64,000 nt of DNA from Hermetia illucens. Taxonomy: Eukaryota > Arthropoda > Insecta > Diptera > Stratiomyidae. Shown piece by piece: positions 11,261 through 22,399 of this stretch (position 1 is its first letter; each line of letters starts with the position of its first letter). The stretch is taken from positions 71,219,017 to 71,283,016 of the forward strand of contig NC_051849.1 of the NCBI RefSeq assembly GCF_905115235.1, given 5' to 3'. A program made the translations under genes and the position numbers. The notes below the pieces were generated by a model that saw only the letters and a program-made list of their open reading frames with translations, was not told the origin of the DNA and made no database searches.

Positions 11261-13255
11261 TCCCTTCTTTTAGGGCCATAGAGGGAAAAGCCGGGCTCGG
11301 ACTGGAAATTATGATTTCCCTTGTATTATTGTTCAGCTATTCCGTTGGATATCTCAATTCAGGATCCCCGAGTAAATTATAACCTGATGAAAATAATCTC
11401 CTTCTCCTCCTCACCTTGAGCCTCAGCAGCCTAAAAGTGTAAAACAAATACACTTTTCGCATTCGCCATTAACCTCGCATGGGCTTTACTACCGCTGCAC
11501 GTTTTGTAACAAGTATACTAGAGCAGTCGTTTAAAATTAAACGTTGCACCCAATATGATTCCTAAATATTGACCAACTTAAAGGGGACAATGTAGTTTGC
11601 AATTATTATTTTCATTTTCTGCTCCACCCTACACATGAGTACAACCCGACATTCTCAAATCAATGCTATCTTTGGCATCATTCACTGTAACTTGTTGGAG
11701 ATTGGATATATCGTTGTAAATGATGTTCTACAATAGCGGGTACAATCAAGAGCTGGGTGAGATGTTCCTGGAGGTAATGTGCTCTTTGGATCGATTCTCC
11801 AGGTTGTTGGCGCAAAAGCAAGAGGTTAATTGGGAATCATCAACTAGATGCTCCTCTATTTGGTTGCAGATGGTCAAATTTGATGCATTCTGATATCAAA
11901 ACTATAACCCCCCCCCCAAACTAGCTGCAATAAAATCAGGAGCGCCTGCCAAAATAAGACTTGCTGGAGGGCAGTCACTGTTCGCATATACATTACCTAC
12001 CGTAGCCATATGGTTTGGCCGCCGGACGCATCAGTCTAATTCGTCATCTATACACCAAATTCTTGCAGAGTTCAATCCAATCACTCTTCAGAAACTAAGG
12101 TAGAATTAATTTATTTTTTTTATTCCAGCAATGTGGATACCACATAAACTCTCCTTTCATAAGAAAAGCATAGATTTGAAATCGCGTCGCTGTGACTTTT
12201 ATCTCCACAAATTTTGCATTGAAGGAACTGGTTAATAACGTTTCGCATTTTTCGCAAAATATTCATTCCTGAGGAAAAGTGTAAAGAGAAAATTCGGGTA
12301 CAGACTGAATAGGGCCCCATCTGTATTACCAGAGTATCTACCTACTTTTGTTAAAGTCTCTGTTTCGGCCCTCCAAGAAAAGCCCGGGTCCGGATGAATC
12401 ACCCCGTTCCCTCTACCTCTCGTCAGCCCTGCATTCCTTCTATCTGCATTAATGGGAAAAGCACAGAAGGCGTCAATCCATTTACGAAGCGTTGTTTCTA
12501 CGACGATATTGAACCTAATGGAACTATTTCGAGTTCAAACTGTTCCTCCCCAATATTCTCTGTGTGCCAATGTTACCCGAAATCCTCAAAACGCCCAATA
12601 TAATCTCGAACGAAGAAGTACGTTGGCGTCAGCCCACATACCCGTAAATGTATCAATCAAAAGGCAGAAGTAGCAGTGGATAGTTACATTAAGAAAAGTG
12701 ACATCATGGCTGTCAGGTTGATCGCTCTGAGAACACATCTAGGGATTTAATTATACTGAGCGATAACACTGGAGAATTTTTCCCAGGAAAAAAGTAGAAA
12801 ATATTGTGAGGCGTTAGTACAGATTCTGTGAGAGCGAAACCCCATAAGGACATATATGCAGAAAAGCGGTTTTCGGCTCGTATTTCTGAATCTAACATCT
12901 AACAATTGAACATTTGGATTTCGGAATTATAATTAGGATGCATTAAATTATATACACTCCTGTGTTCTTTAATTCGTTTGTAAGACTAAGATCCAAATAT
13001 TCATATCAAACTACTTCGCTTTTTAGAATATTCATCCTCAAATGTGGAATAAAGTTCCACCAATTTTGCATGATGGTTGCAAAATTTAAGAGGTTTCTGT
13101 GGAGCCAATTCAACTTGAAACCACATTTAGAGGCGAAGTTCTACACTAACATAATGGGTGGAGATGCGTTGGATCACAAGAAAGACATCCACTTTGAATT
13201 TAAGGCTGCAACACAATGCGTTCTTACTAAAAAACCTTTAGTATTCTGCAATTAG
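11261..13255. other. Unassigned intergenic stretch before ETH
   Basis: No supported gene. Several short frames occur, the longest being 12962-13255 plus (97 codons), which is lysine- and phenylalanine-rich without a motif and runs into the ETH polyA region on the other strand. A run of ten C residues lies near 11910. I see nothing that identifies a known repeat. Confidence 0.35.
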
Positions 13256-13261
13256 TTTATT
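13256..13261 (-). terminator. PolyA signal candidate of the ETH gene
   Basis: AATAAA on the minus strand, about 60 bases after the ETH stop codon. It is the nearest canonical hexamer downstream. Confidence 0.6.
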
Positions 13262-13319
13262 AAAAATTAGATGAAGATAAAATAATTTGAAAGATAAACT
13301 ATAAATAGTTCAGTAATGT

Positions 13320-13976
13320 TCACATTTCCTTTTGTCCGTTTTCGTCTTGGGCATTTAGATCTCGATCAGCCCTATAGTAAAGCAAATCGTTATTAGATAC
13401 ATCACCATATAACGATACAAATTGCTTTGAATCACCCGGTATGTTTAAATTTGCTTCTTTACCGATTGACAGCAATTTATCATAGAGTTCGTCATCTTGT
13501 TCTAAAGCACGATCAAAATCCTTCCAAGAAACAAATCGAAAACGATGACTGTTCAGCATATCCCTGGTCAGGACATCGTAAATTGTGTTTGCGTCTAATG
13601 GTTGAATCAAATGGTAGTTATTTAAGTGATTCACGTTGAAATTATCGGACATTTTCTTTGATGGCATCATTATTTGGTCGTACCACGATTTAGTCGTGTC
13701 TTCGGACAGATTTGGATCAACCTAAGTAACGTTAGTTTTACATGAGGTCCTGATAGTAGAAATAACAGTACTTACGTAGTAATCGCGACGCCCTATCCTG
13801 GGAATGTTCTTCGCAGCTTTCAAGATGTATTTTTCCAAGCTTGATGATGGTGCACTCCGTCCTAGCCGAGGGATGTTTTTGGTTATTTTCAAGAAAAACC
13901 CGGGACTACCTTCACTTTGCATTGCCAATGCATGGAAAATGGCTAGGATTACTAGGAACAGTGTAATTACTTTCAT
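13320..13976 (-). CDS. ETH: Ecdysis-triggering hormone precursor, two exons
   Basis: Encodes the prepropeptide of the Inka-cell hormone that starts the ecdysis behavioural sequence. Exons are 13776-13976 and 13320-13721, joined in phase 0 (donor GTAAGT, acceptor TTACTTAG with a CTAAC branch-like site), giving 200 residues; the Drosophila precursor has 203. Residues 1-18 are a hydrophobic signal peptide. The first peptide ends SPGFFLKITKNIPRL-GR and the second EKYILKAAKNIPRI-GRR, both amidation-ready PRX-Gly sequences as in fly ETH1 and ETH2. Exon 2 carries the conserved non-hormone tail with FRFVSWKDFDRALEQDDELY. The first peptide is released at a single Arg (GR-S) rather than the Gly-Lys-Arg of Drosophila. 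The gene lies in the same orientation as ORC4, with its start about 460 bp from the ORC4 stop. I regard the identity as firm; the exact mature N-termini are inferred. Confidence 0.95.
13722..13775 (-). other. Intron of ETH (54 bp, phase 0)
   Basis: The donor is TACTAC|GTAAGTACTG and the acceptor CGTTACTTAG|GTTGAT, with ACTAAC upstream as a plausible branch site. Splicing links RRDYY to VDPNLSEDT and keeps the frame into the WKDFDRAL tail. Confidence 0.9.
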
Positions 13977-14034
13977 TGTTGGTTATCTTGAAAGCGAACT
14001 GATCACGAATGATAACAAGCTTCGCTGGGGAAGC

Positions 14035-14043
14035 TATTTTATA
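14035..14043 (-). promoter_or_regulatory. TATA box of the ETH gene
   Basis: TATAAAATA on the minus strand lies 59 bases upstream of the ETH start codon, leaving room for transcription to begin near 14010 and a short leader. An octamer-type ATGCAAAT lies about 57 bases further upstream (14100-14107). Function of the octamer is speculative. Confidence 0.7.
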
Positions 14044-14308
14044 CTAAATTCAGCAAATGCCCGCATTGAACATGGATCGTTACTTTTAATTGGAAACATA
14101 TGCAAATTATACATTTAAACTGCTCTTTCTACCTCCCAGGCATACAGCTCCATGTTTTTGAAATGGAGATCTATATTTCACTGACAAGGCTGAGTCAGAA
14201 ATCCTAAACAAGAAGAAATGGCTTTAAGATGCAAAAAAATTGAGGAAAATTCTCATTACCACCATAAAACTTAACTGAAAACATCTAGAGCATAGATCTT
14301 ATATCTGG

Positions 14309-14314
14309 TTTATT
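14309..14314 (-). terminator. PolyA signal candidate of ORC4
   Basis: AATAAA on the minus strand, about 120 bases after the ORC4 stop and about 265 bases before the ETH TATA box. Confidence 0.55.
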
Positions 14315-14434
14315 TGAGTGAATTGGTGTTGGAACAAAAATACATTATACCATATATGTAGTACTTATTTCTAATTAGAAAACAATAAATATTTGATACT
14401 ATGATCCCTATTTAAATACTCTGGTTAGGCGTAA

Positions 14435-17400
14435 TCATGCTATTGAACTTTGCGCCCATTGTGCAACCTCTGTCGGTAGAGCGGGATACTTCGCAACAGC
14501 CTGGTCGATTTGCCCGTATGTCAACATTAATTTATTCATTTGGAATTCTTTTTGTACTTTCGCTGCGCCTCCACTTATGGGGCTAATGATCTCCAAGTTT
14601 TTCAAATGTTCATACGCCTTCAAAATAACTGCCCGTTCAACACCTTGCATACTCGTGCTAGTCTTTGCGAATTTGTTAAATCGTCCCAATATAATTTCAA
14701 AGTTAAAGGGATCACGGTCATAGATTGTTGAATGATGTTTTATTGCTATTATTAGACATAGCTCAAGAACGGATAAGCCATTCAGGAGTAATACTTTGCC
14801 ATCAGTATTGTAGACTGATGCTACTTTGGAAATATCGTCCACTGTGAGTTCACTATGGTCGGGGTTTAATTTGGATACCAACCGGTAGAGGAAATTTTTA
14901 AAGAAAACTTCGGTTACATCAATATCGTAGAGGTATTCGAGAACTGTCTTCACTGCGACGCTAGATGCCAGAGATTCAATATGTTTGTTCCATTTTTCAA
15001 CATGAGTTTTGCTAAATTTATAGTTTTTCGGCTCAAAAATATTCCGTAGAAAGCACAAGGATGAATTTAAGTCGACGAGATTTATACTTCTTGGTTCAAG
15101 AGCTCTTAATTCTTTTTCAGTAGGCAATCGCATTAGTTCTTTGAAGAGTTCCACTCGCTCGTTAAAATCATCTCCTGATGGAGATAGAAATACTTGTCTA
15201 TGAGAAAATCTGGACTTGACTCTCTTCTCTAATAATTCAACAACATCAAGACGACATGTGATCCCTAAGACACATATTGGTGTTTGCGCTGACTGAGATA
15301 CGTCGAACAAATTATAGAGCAATGTTTGGTTATGATGCGCACAGAACATATCAAACTCCTCCAGGATGAATACGACACTTTTTGATTTGGATTTGTCACC
15401 CGATTTGAGACACGCTAGAAGAAATGAGAGATTTTCAGCGAATGATCCAAATACTTTGCCTTCGACAGCATTCTCGAGTTTCATTTGAACTGTGGCTGCT
15501 TTCAGGGCGATCCGATCGTCTGTGTGGATAAGGCCGTTCAGATGCACGATTAATGCGTTTTTATAGAAATCCTTTTCGGATAGCAGGGAATAAAGCACCG
15601 ATGAAATAAGCTGAAATGATGAAAACAGTTAAAATTTTAGAGTTGGGAATGGAAAAGGAGTTTTATAATATATTTCGAAGTATGTTTTTTTCAATTGTGG
15701 AAGTTTAATTCAAATGCGACATAGAATCTATTCCAGTCGAAACTTTGTTCTAGCTATATTCGCGGCCGAACCACTCGGAAACAAGCTACTTTCACATTTT
15801 GTTGCTTGAGTGCCTTTTGCCTTATTTTTGGGAAAATTAGATTGAAACGGAGTGTCCAAATATTCTCCAAAATCTAATTCTAGTTGATCGAAAATGAAAA
15901 CATATGTTGACGAACGGAAGGAATGCCTAGGAAAGGCCGAAGTAAAACATTGAATAAGCAAGCGATAGGTTATTCCAGAAAAGACCATCATTAAGCTAAA
16001 AAGCTTCACCTGCTCTGCATCCATGTGAAGATGGCTTTTGACATCGTCAACGGGGAATGTACTTGCTATGTTCTATATAGGAGGCGCATTCCAGAGAAAC
16101 TAATAGCTTTTATCAAAGCGCCATGTATTGACGCATCGAGGTAAAATCTAAGAGAAATTTGTAATCTGCCAGCATTGCGCCTTTTCGCCGATAATATTCT
16201 TTTCTTTTTATCAAAGACGTTCTCCATGCTTATTTGTCCGAAGAACGTTTAAAGCTTCAATCGAAAATGACTTGACTTCAAACATCTTGACTACTCTATT
16301 TACATTTGCTTGCTCTCTTGTTGAGGGAGGAGCAAACTAATCCAATCCAAAAATGATTTCATATTAGGCAGTGCTTCGTCTTAAAATAATTCAGACCCAT
16401 GTTAAATTTGTGGATCTATATAGGGGAGTGGATAACAATTAGGAACCACCTCGAGTCCCTGAGACAGAGTCTGATGAGTTACCTTTGCTCTGGACGAAAG
16501 AGGAATCCATAGACTTAACAAGTGGGAGAAAGTTTCTCTACAATTGGTACGATCCGGAAAGAAACTGGCCAGTTTTTTGCTTAGAATCGCATGAGGATCG
16601 CTCAGTATACAGAGTGCTCGGTAGTTTTCAAAGACCCCATATATCTTGTTTTTGTTTTATGTGATTGTCATTTGACGATATCTGGGCATAACGCATTAAT
16701 CATGGTTAAGCGTCCATGCTATTGATTTATTAGAATGTGCTTCAGTTCCCTGTAGGACTTTCCGTGCCATGTATTTCTGGGTCATTCTAGGACAGTGGGT
16801 ACCGCTGCATAGTCAGCCATCGAGTTTCCCCTTGACGGCTTCGAGTTTTCGACTTGACGGCTTGTTAATGTGGGACCTATCCACTACTACTTCCCGCAAA
16901 AATTGATCATTATTTGTGGGAACTTCTGCTTCACCTACCAGTCTAATAGTTAATTTTCTTTCCTCAAAGAGAGAAAAGACCATTTTATTTGCCGTTCAAT
17001 ACTTATCAATATTCTCCAGCGAACTGTCCAATCAGCAAAATAAATCTTCCACTATCGAAAGATAGCTGGATCAAATAAGCGGTCGATGTTAAACTTGGGC
17101 GTTTGAAGTTCTCTGAAGGTGTTTCGCCACCACAATCCGAGCAAGGGCTTACACAGAAGAGGAAAAGTCGGACGACCTAGACCTCAACTCGCACAGTGAA
17201 ATGCAAGGAAATACCATGTCAGAAGAGGAGGATAATACTCCGACATTGAACAAGAGTTTCAAGCACCAACGGAGCCGATGGTCAGCAGTAAAAGAGCCCA
17301 AGAAAATCTCTACCATGCAAAAGCCGCATCTGCAATAACTGCAAGACCAAGTTCCAAAGATAACATTGGAATAGTGCTGGCTCAAGACCCCTGGGTGTAC

Positions 17401-20400
17401 CGGGGACAGATTCGCAGTCTACAAGGAGGAAGCATGCAGTTAATTTGGGATTCCTTTGTGAAAAACTGAGGACTTGCATGATTTTCAAAAGAAACTTCAA
17501 ATATATATATCTTTTACAGTCTCTAATTGGAGACCCCGTGGCTGTCCAAGTCTCACAGAAAGCCGAGAGAAGAACTCGAGAGGCAGTTGCGGTTTCAGAA
17601 TACTTCCCAGGAAACGACACTTGGCTCCCACCGGAATTAATAGTTAAACTGGCTAAATTCTGCGAGTGAAAGGCGTTAATAATTCAACTCGGTTCCATTT
17701 CAGAACTAATTTCCGGGGTCCTACAACACGGCGGAAGGAAACAGCATCCTGGATTACACCCCAACAACGAACAGAGGGGGGAGACCGTGAATTGGAAACT
17801 AGTAAAAGAGTTATGTTCGGAAGCTGAAATGAGATGAGCAGTAGGAGCCTTTAAGTCGGGTGATTTTCACCTGAAGTAAATGACATTTTGCCAGCGCTAA
17901 TGTTTTGATGGCGCTGCAGCCCAAATAGAACGCTGGCCCGCAAATGCATTGCCTCCAAATAACTCGATCCACAGACCGGGTCTCCCAGTTATGAGTTCTC
18001 CCAACGTTTCCTTGGCTTCCCTTACTGTGAATTTCCGCATCCGTTTTGGAATACTTCCTTCGTGCATTCGTCCGATGTGGTCATCTCATTGCAGTTTCCG
18101 GACTTCCGTATGTGTGAAAGGGGGTGCAGATTTTTTTCACCAATTATAGTGGCGTATCAAATGAAAGAGCTGGGTTAGTGGAGAGTGCGAGCTGCCGAAA
18201 GTGATCATGTCTTTAACGGACCAATTCTCAGAAACTGCCCAACCGAAATATCTCAAGAAAATCAGGATGCTGCCACTATATGGTGCCTAGGCTCCGAAAT
18301 ACCCTTCATACCGATATCTGTTCAAATAAAGTTAATAATACTATAATTTTTAGTAATCGGCTGGAAAACCACCCTTAAGTTCTTCCTACAAACACCAAAT
18401 TTTGCATCATTTGACGCTATAAGATATAGCGCAATCCGTTTGATGAAAATCACTTACAAAGTTGTCGCTCTTGTGCAAATTCAAGATTTTGAATGTCAGT
18501 ATCACGGGAAAGTCGGCATTTTCACATAATGTTATACATGCATATATTACGTGCTAGGTTCTAATGGGACAAATATCCACCCAAATATATATAAGAAATG
18601 CACAAAACCTTTCATACCTGAAGCGTCTAGCTTCCTGACTTGTTGTAAGCTGAAATAGACTCTGTTGGTTACCAATAACCATGCGCGGATTGCATAGTCG
18701 TAGCTGTCTACAGTTGTAATTTTCAACCCTAGATAGGAGAAATTTTCAACGGTCTCAAAGTTGTAGTCTCCTATCTTTATTGTTCTCGTTTGACCAGTGC
18801 GATTCGATTTTGTTCGTTCTTGGGTTTTTGGCGCTGACGTTGCCACCATGTACTTCGTCTTGCCTTCATTAATCTGCAACCCGTGATCTCGTGCCGCCTG
18901 CTCGATTTGGATCGTAAACTGTACATCTCGGGTTGTTCATAATGTCAATATTGTTAGCGTAGGCCAGTAGTTGGGTGGACTTGAAGACAATGGTGTCTCT
19001 TGCATTAACATCTGCATCGCGGAACACTTTTTCCAGGGTCAGGTTAAAGAGGACGAATGATAGAGCATCCCCTGTTCTTAGACCGTTGTTGATGTTGAGA
19101 GTGATCCTGATGTTTTTATCTCGCCTCGCACATTGGTCAGGGTTAGTCTAGTCAGTTTTATAAATTTCGCCGGAATACCGATATGACCATTACAGTTACG
19201 ATTTTACCCTGAGTATACTGTCGTAGGCAGCCTTGAAGTCGATGAAAAGATGGTGCAACTGATGGCCATATTCGAGTAGTTTTGCCCATCACTTGGGGCA
19301 GAGAGAAAATCTGATCTGTTTCTGATGTGCCTGGAGTGAAGCCTCTTTGGTATGTATCCGGTATCCGGCTTATCAAGATACCTCCATTATTGCTGCACGG
19401 TGGGATACCCTCCTTTTTATGTATGGGACAGATAATGCCTCCCTGCCAGTCGTTAGGTATTATGAAACAGCAGGCTTCATTTTTTTGGCTGACTAAGAAA
19501 CCTACTCCGAGCACATGGCTGACTGGATGGTCACTATATTATATGGTGTAGTTGCATTTCTCCAGAAAACCGGTCCTTTCCACCGCACTTCTTGCAGCGC
19601 TGTTACATCAGCCTTGATTTGGGATAAGGTATCGGCTATCTGCTTAACAGCATCCGGTCTGTACAGACAGTACACGTGCCATGCCGTTTTCGTTGCCGGC
19701 TTCATCGTAAAATTCATTCTGTCCGAGCCTCCTTCTGTGGCCCCAACTTGGAGGATCAGTTAATACAATTTGTCCCGTTTTTAGGCGCGGTCAATGGTCA
19801 TCGCAAGCTAAACTATTACCTGGGGAGGCTAGAGATATCTACGAACAGGGGTGATCAATCCTCCACAGAACATATATACTTAATACCAGATTGCGTGTTG
19901 AAAAACTTAGAAATAGGGAACATACGAAAGTCCTTTTCGGTTATAGGCTTAAACGACATACTATAGTTTATAGATACACTATAATTACTAAAGGGGCACA
20001 ATTACTCTTGACAAAATCGTTATTATCCTGTCGAAAAGCATTCGGAGTTGTCATAATTCACTTTCATTAACTGGGCATATGTTCAGAATAGGGATTATAC
20101 AAGATAATAAATGAATCTCCTGTTATGAAAAGGCGGGATCTACTGAGCATTTGCTACGTAAGTGCCTACCCTGTGGATGCATCAGATATTAGAACTTCGG
20201 TGTTAATGTGCTCCAGTTGCAGCAGGTGAGATCAACTATCAAACTATGCGTCTCCCAAACATCAAACACACACAGGAGGACTTAGCAGAGGATTTAAGTT
20301 CTAAAATGACAAATCTGGAACTCATAATAGGAATGTCAGTATCAATAGAAATGTTTTCGAAAACTGGAAACAAGATTTCCATAATTACAAATAGCACAAC

Positions 20401-20852
20401 TGCTATGGATGCGACTAGCCAGACCTTGTCAAAATCAAACAGACATACTTGAAAGTGTCCTGCGAGGAAGATATGCACGGCTCCTAGTTAGTATGCCCAG
20501 CTCAAAATACACAAAAGTGAATGAAGTTACACAAGGTGAGGTATGTATACTTCACATATCGACGCACCTCAGTAGAAATCAATGTTTATTTCATATAGTT
20601 GAAACGATGTGGATAAATTATATAAATAGTACGGAGCCCTTAATAAGTCTAAACAATTACCTTGGACTTCCCTGAGCCGCGGGGTCCAATTATAAGTACC
20701 GAATTCGATTCACCAGTTTCAACCGTCCTGCGCAGCAATCCACGGATATTTTCCCATTCTTCCTCATGTCCGCGGAAAGTTATGAAGTCACGCTGTAAAC
20801 GGTCTTTCAGGAACTTCCGCGTTGTTTCGATCTCGTCGCCTGCGACAGGCAT
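14435..20852 (-). CDS. ORC4: Origin recognition complex subunit 4, two coding exons
   Basis: A subunit of the six-protein complex that marks replication origins and loads MCM2-7 in the nucleus. Coding exons are 20661-20852 and 14435-15610, joined in phase 0 into 455 residues, close to the 459 or so of fly ORC4. The AAA+ core shows Walker A GPRGSGKS at residues 56-63, the VHLNGL block, GSFAENLSFLL, Walker B VVFILEEFD at 143-151, NQTLLYNLFDVSQSAQTP, and LEKRVKSRFSHRQ with the arginine-finger/sensor region. A winged-helix-type C-terminus follows, ending AQWAQSSIA. The intron (15611-20660) falls directly after the P-loop (GKSK|LISS). Donor is AAG|GTAATT and acceptor CATTTCAG|CTTATT. The start at 20852 is the first ATG of the exon and gives a plausible N-terminus (MPVAGDEIE). 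E2F-like sites lie just upstream. Nothing suggests it is broken. Confidence 0.96.
16015..16235 (+). mobile_element. LINE reverse-transcriptase fragment in the ORC4 intron
   Basis: Plus-strand translation gives MAFDIVNGECTCYVLYRRRIPEKL, the FEKAFDTVNREC-W--L-RRGIPEKLI block of LINE RT. It is related to the fragments at 8.7 and 11.0 kb. Antisense to ORC4, short and interrupted. Confidence 0.6.
17085..17960 (+). mobile_element. LINE endonuclease remnant (I/Jockey-like) in the ORC4 intron
   Basis: The plus-strand frame reads NIGIVLAQDPWVYRGQIRSL, the D-IALIQEPW---G-I-GL start of an apurinic-type LINE endonuclease. After a frame change it continues as VAVQVSQKAERRTREAVAVSEYFPGND and LIVKLAKFC. 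Further down AVGAFKSGDF resembles the KSPGPDGI linker before RT. The order matches an I/Jockey-type ORF2. It has several stops and frame changes. It may be the upstream half of the tail at 19.78 kb, now separated by younger insertions. Confidence 0.6.
18110..18644. repeat. Family R repeat, copy B (in ORC4 intron)
   Basis: Shares with copy A the TCTCAGAAACTGCCCAAC, GCCTAGGCTCCGAAATAC and ATAAAGTTAATAATA blocks. It ends AAACCTTTCATACCTG...CTTCCTGACTTGTT at 18644, the same terminus as copies A and E. RTE-A sequence begins immediately after. Confidence 0.75.
18645..19775 (-). mobile_element. RTE-A LINE copy, internally deleted (in ORC4 intron)
   Basis: Minus-strand blocks run from endonuclease start (YRPDAVKQIADTLSQIKADVTALQEVRWKG, about 19.68-19.57 kb), through the RT N-terminus (DWQGGIICPIHKKEG and FTPGTSETDQIFSL), to INEGKTKYMVATSAPKT and YLGLKITT near 18.75 kb. 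Most of the endonuclease is missing between 19.57 and 19.45 kb. The 3' part is cut at the family R boundary. Inactive. Confidence 0.8.
19780..20015 (+). mobile_element. 3' tail of the I/Jockey-like LINE (in ORC4 intron)
   Basis: The translation GHRKLNYYLGRLEISTNRGD, then LIPDCVLKNLE and SVIGLN, parallels the tail at 10.15-10.43 kb with the zinc-knuckle part deleted. Plus strand, inactive. Confidence 0.5.
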
Positions 20853-20901
20853 TCTCGAAAATCACAGTGTCAATAACAATATTCAGAACCAAATCAAAAC
20901 A

Positions 20902-20975
20902 ATCCCGCGAACCTTCAATTGTGACATCGAATCTGGCGCCAATATCACTTCAATGCTGCCATATTCGCGTTTCCC
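20902..20975 (-). promoter_or_regulatory. Cluster of E2F-like sites upstream of ORC4
   Basis: Three GC-rich octamer-like sites lie 50-123 bases upstream of the ORC4 start codon in otherwise AT-rich DNA: TTCGCGGGAT (minus strand, 20902-20911), the palindrome TGGCGCCA (20934-20941), and TTCGCGTTTCCC (20964-20975). E2F/DP factors bind TTTSSCGC-type sites and control replication genes in flies. That these are used is inference. Confidence 0.5.
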
Positions 20976-22395
20976 AATTGGAATTCAAATAAGCAGCTCA
21001 TGGGGTTGTAAACCCACCCGAAAAATTCTAGAAAAGGTACAATACAAACGCTAGACCGCAATATTTCAGGTGAAGGAAGGAGATGACTACTTTGCTTTGC
21101 AGGTGGCACTTGCCCACGTAGCTATTCTGAAACGTCATAACATAATCCTTACCCGTCAAGCGGCGGAGATCTTAGCGATTGTCGGTTTAGAGTGGACTTT
21201 CTTTGGATTTTCTGAATTAAGTAGGATTCGGGGACAAGTGACAACAGGCGCGATAACATCACAATGGTGGAGTTAAGCGGAAAATCGGATCCCTTCCAGC
21301 ACAGCTTTCCAAATGCCGTTTTCTACATTCCTGCTTTAATCGTCGTTTCGGCAGTAGGTGAGTGCGCGAAAAAACATTCAATTGGCTATAGTAATTTGAT
21401 GGCATGTTGTCGTTCGGAACGGATTTTATCAATGGAAGGAAATCCGCATACGAGTTGTATGCGAGCAGCTGTTTTGCAGTCAGCATTAGCAGCTACAAGT
21501 GTCTCAAGCCCAGTGCTCACTGCCCTATTGATCATTGTCTGCCCAATGTGGCGGTTCGTTATTGAATTCAATTTTATTATCAGCATGTTTATCACCAGAG
21601 GCTTAGGAAGTTATTAGGTAACATATGCAGTAATTCGTTTATGTCCAGTGCTACGTAGGCAACAACAGCGAGGCGTGTGTTGCGTGACTTGGCACACGTG
21701 CATAAATTCTGTTTATCGTCATTTCCCATGTGAGGTACAGGTCGAGCTGGTTTTTCTTACAGGACAATCTTTAAGTAGAAAAATCTTGGCAATTTCATTA
21801 GAGTGGAAAAAAACTCCCAAAACGGTTGAGAATTTACTGCGTTCGTATTTTAATTAATTCAACTTAATATTTGATGAAAATGTGCCAAACTCGCTAAACC
21901 ACTCACTATGATGAAGCCAAATTCATTCATATGGAAATTTTGCTGTGACCCACTCACATACGTTATGTACATTAGCATCTTAATATTTAATGCATCGTAG
22001 CTTTCTTGTTGCTTCTTCGAAACGTTCTAAGATCCGATATTTTTTCCTGAAGTAATATAACAAAATCAGGCAAATTATCCTTCCATATTTTATTAAATAA
22101 TATAATATGTCGTGATGGCAGCTTTTGTAGACATTCTCCGCTATCAGGTGCCGGTATTCTTCAATAATGGGACAAGATTCTTGATAAGATAAAAACTTTA
22201 CACGAAGATTATGTTATGCCATTGAAAAACAGTTGCGAAAATATTTATTAAGACAACATACTCGTATACACTTGGCGTAGGGGATTAGTAATTTATGACA
22301 ATGCTTTCGAAAGGTGAAACTCCTGGAATATTTAGATTTGTAGCAGTATTAGGGAGTTATCATGCTGTTAGTAGGATTTTCGTTGTTTCCTAAGA
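20976..22395. other. Intergenic stretch upstream of ORC4, no gene recognised
   Basis: Contains a 117-codon plus-strand frame (21264-21617) and opposite-strand frames at 21259-21486 and 21386-21595. None has a recognisable domain or splice context. From 21.85 to 22.38 kb the sequence is AT-rich and featureless. Confidence 0.35.
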
Positions 22396-22399
22396 TTTG

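Larger units (their letters stand above)
15611..20660 (-). other. 5.05-kb ORC4 intron, host to several mobile-element fragments
   Basis: Splice sites are GTAATT (20660 downwards) and TTTCAG (15611). The intron holds LINE pieces at 16.02-16.23, 17.09-17.96, 18.65-19.78 and 19.78-20.02 kb and family R copy B at 18.11-18.64 kb. Two unexplained minus-strand frames also lie in it: 16024-15728 (98 codons) and 20478-20239 (79 codons, hydrophobic centre). The remainder, about 16.24-17.08 kb and 20.02-20.24 kb, shows nothing I can identify. Confidence 0.9.

Noticed and set aside
12962-13255. 97-codon plus-strand frame downstream of ETH
   Set aside because: No motif, no splice or polyA context on that strand, and composition typical of AT-rich random frames.
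13804-14118. 104-codon plus-strand frame over ETH
   Set aside because: It is the antisense shadow of the ETH coding exon and promoter.
20662-21054. 130-codon plus-strand frame opposite ORC4 exon 1
   Set aside because: It is the antisense of the ORC4 first exon and its upstream region; no independent support.
21264-21617. 117-codon plus-strand frame upstream of ORC4
   Set aside because: Considered as a divergent neighbour of ORC4, but it has no motif and weak codon structure.
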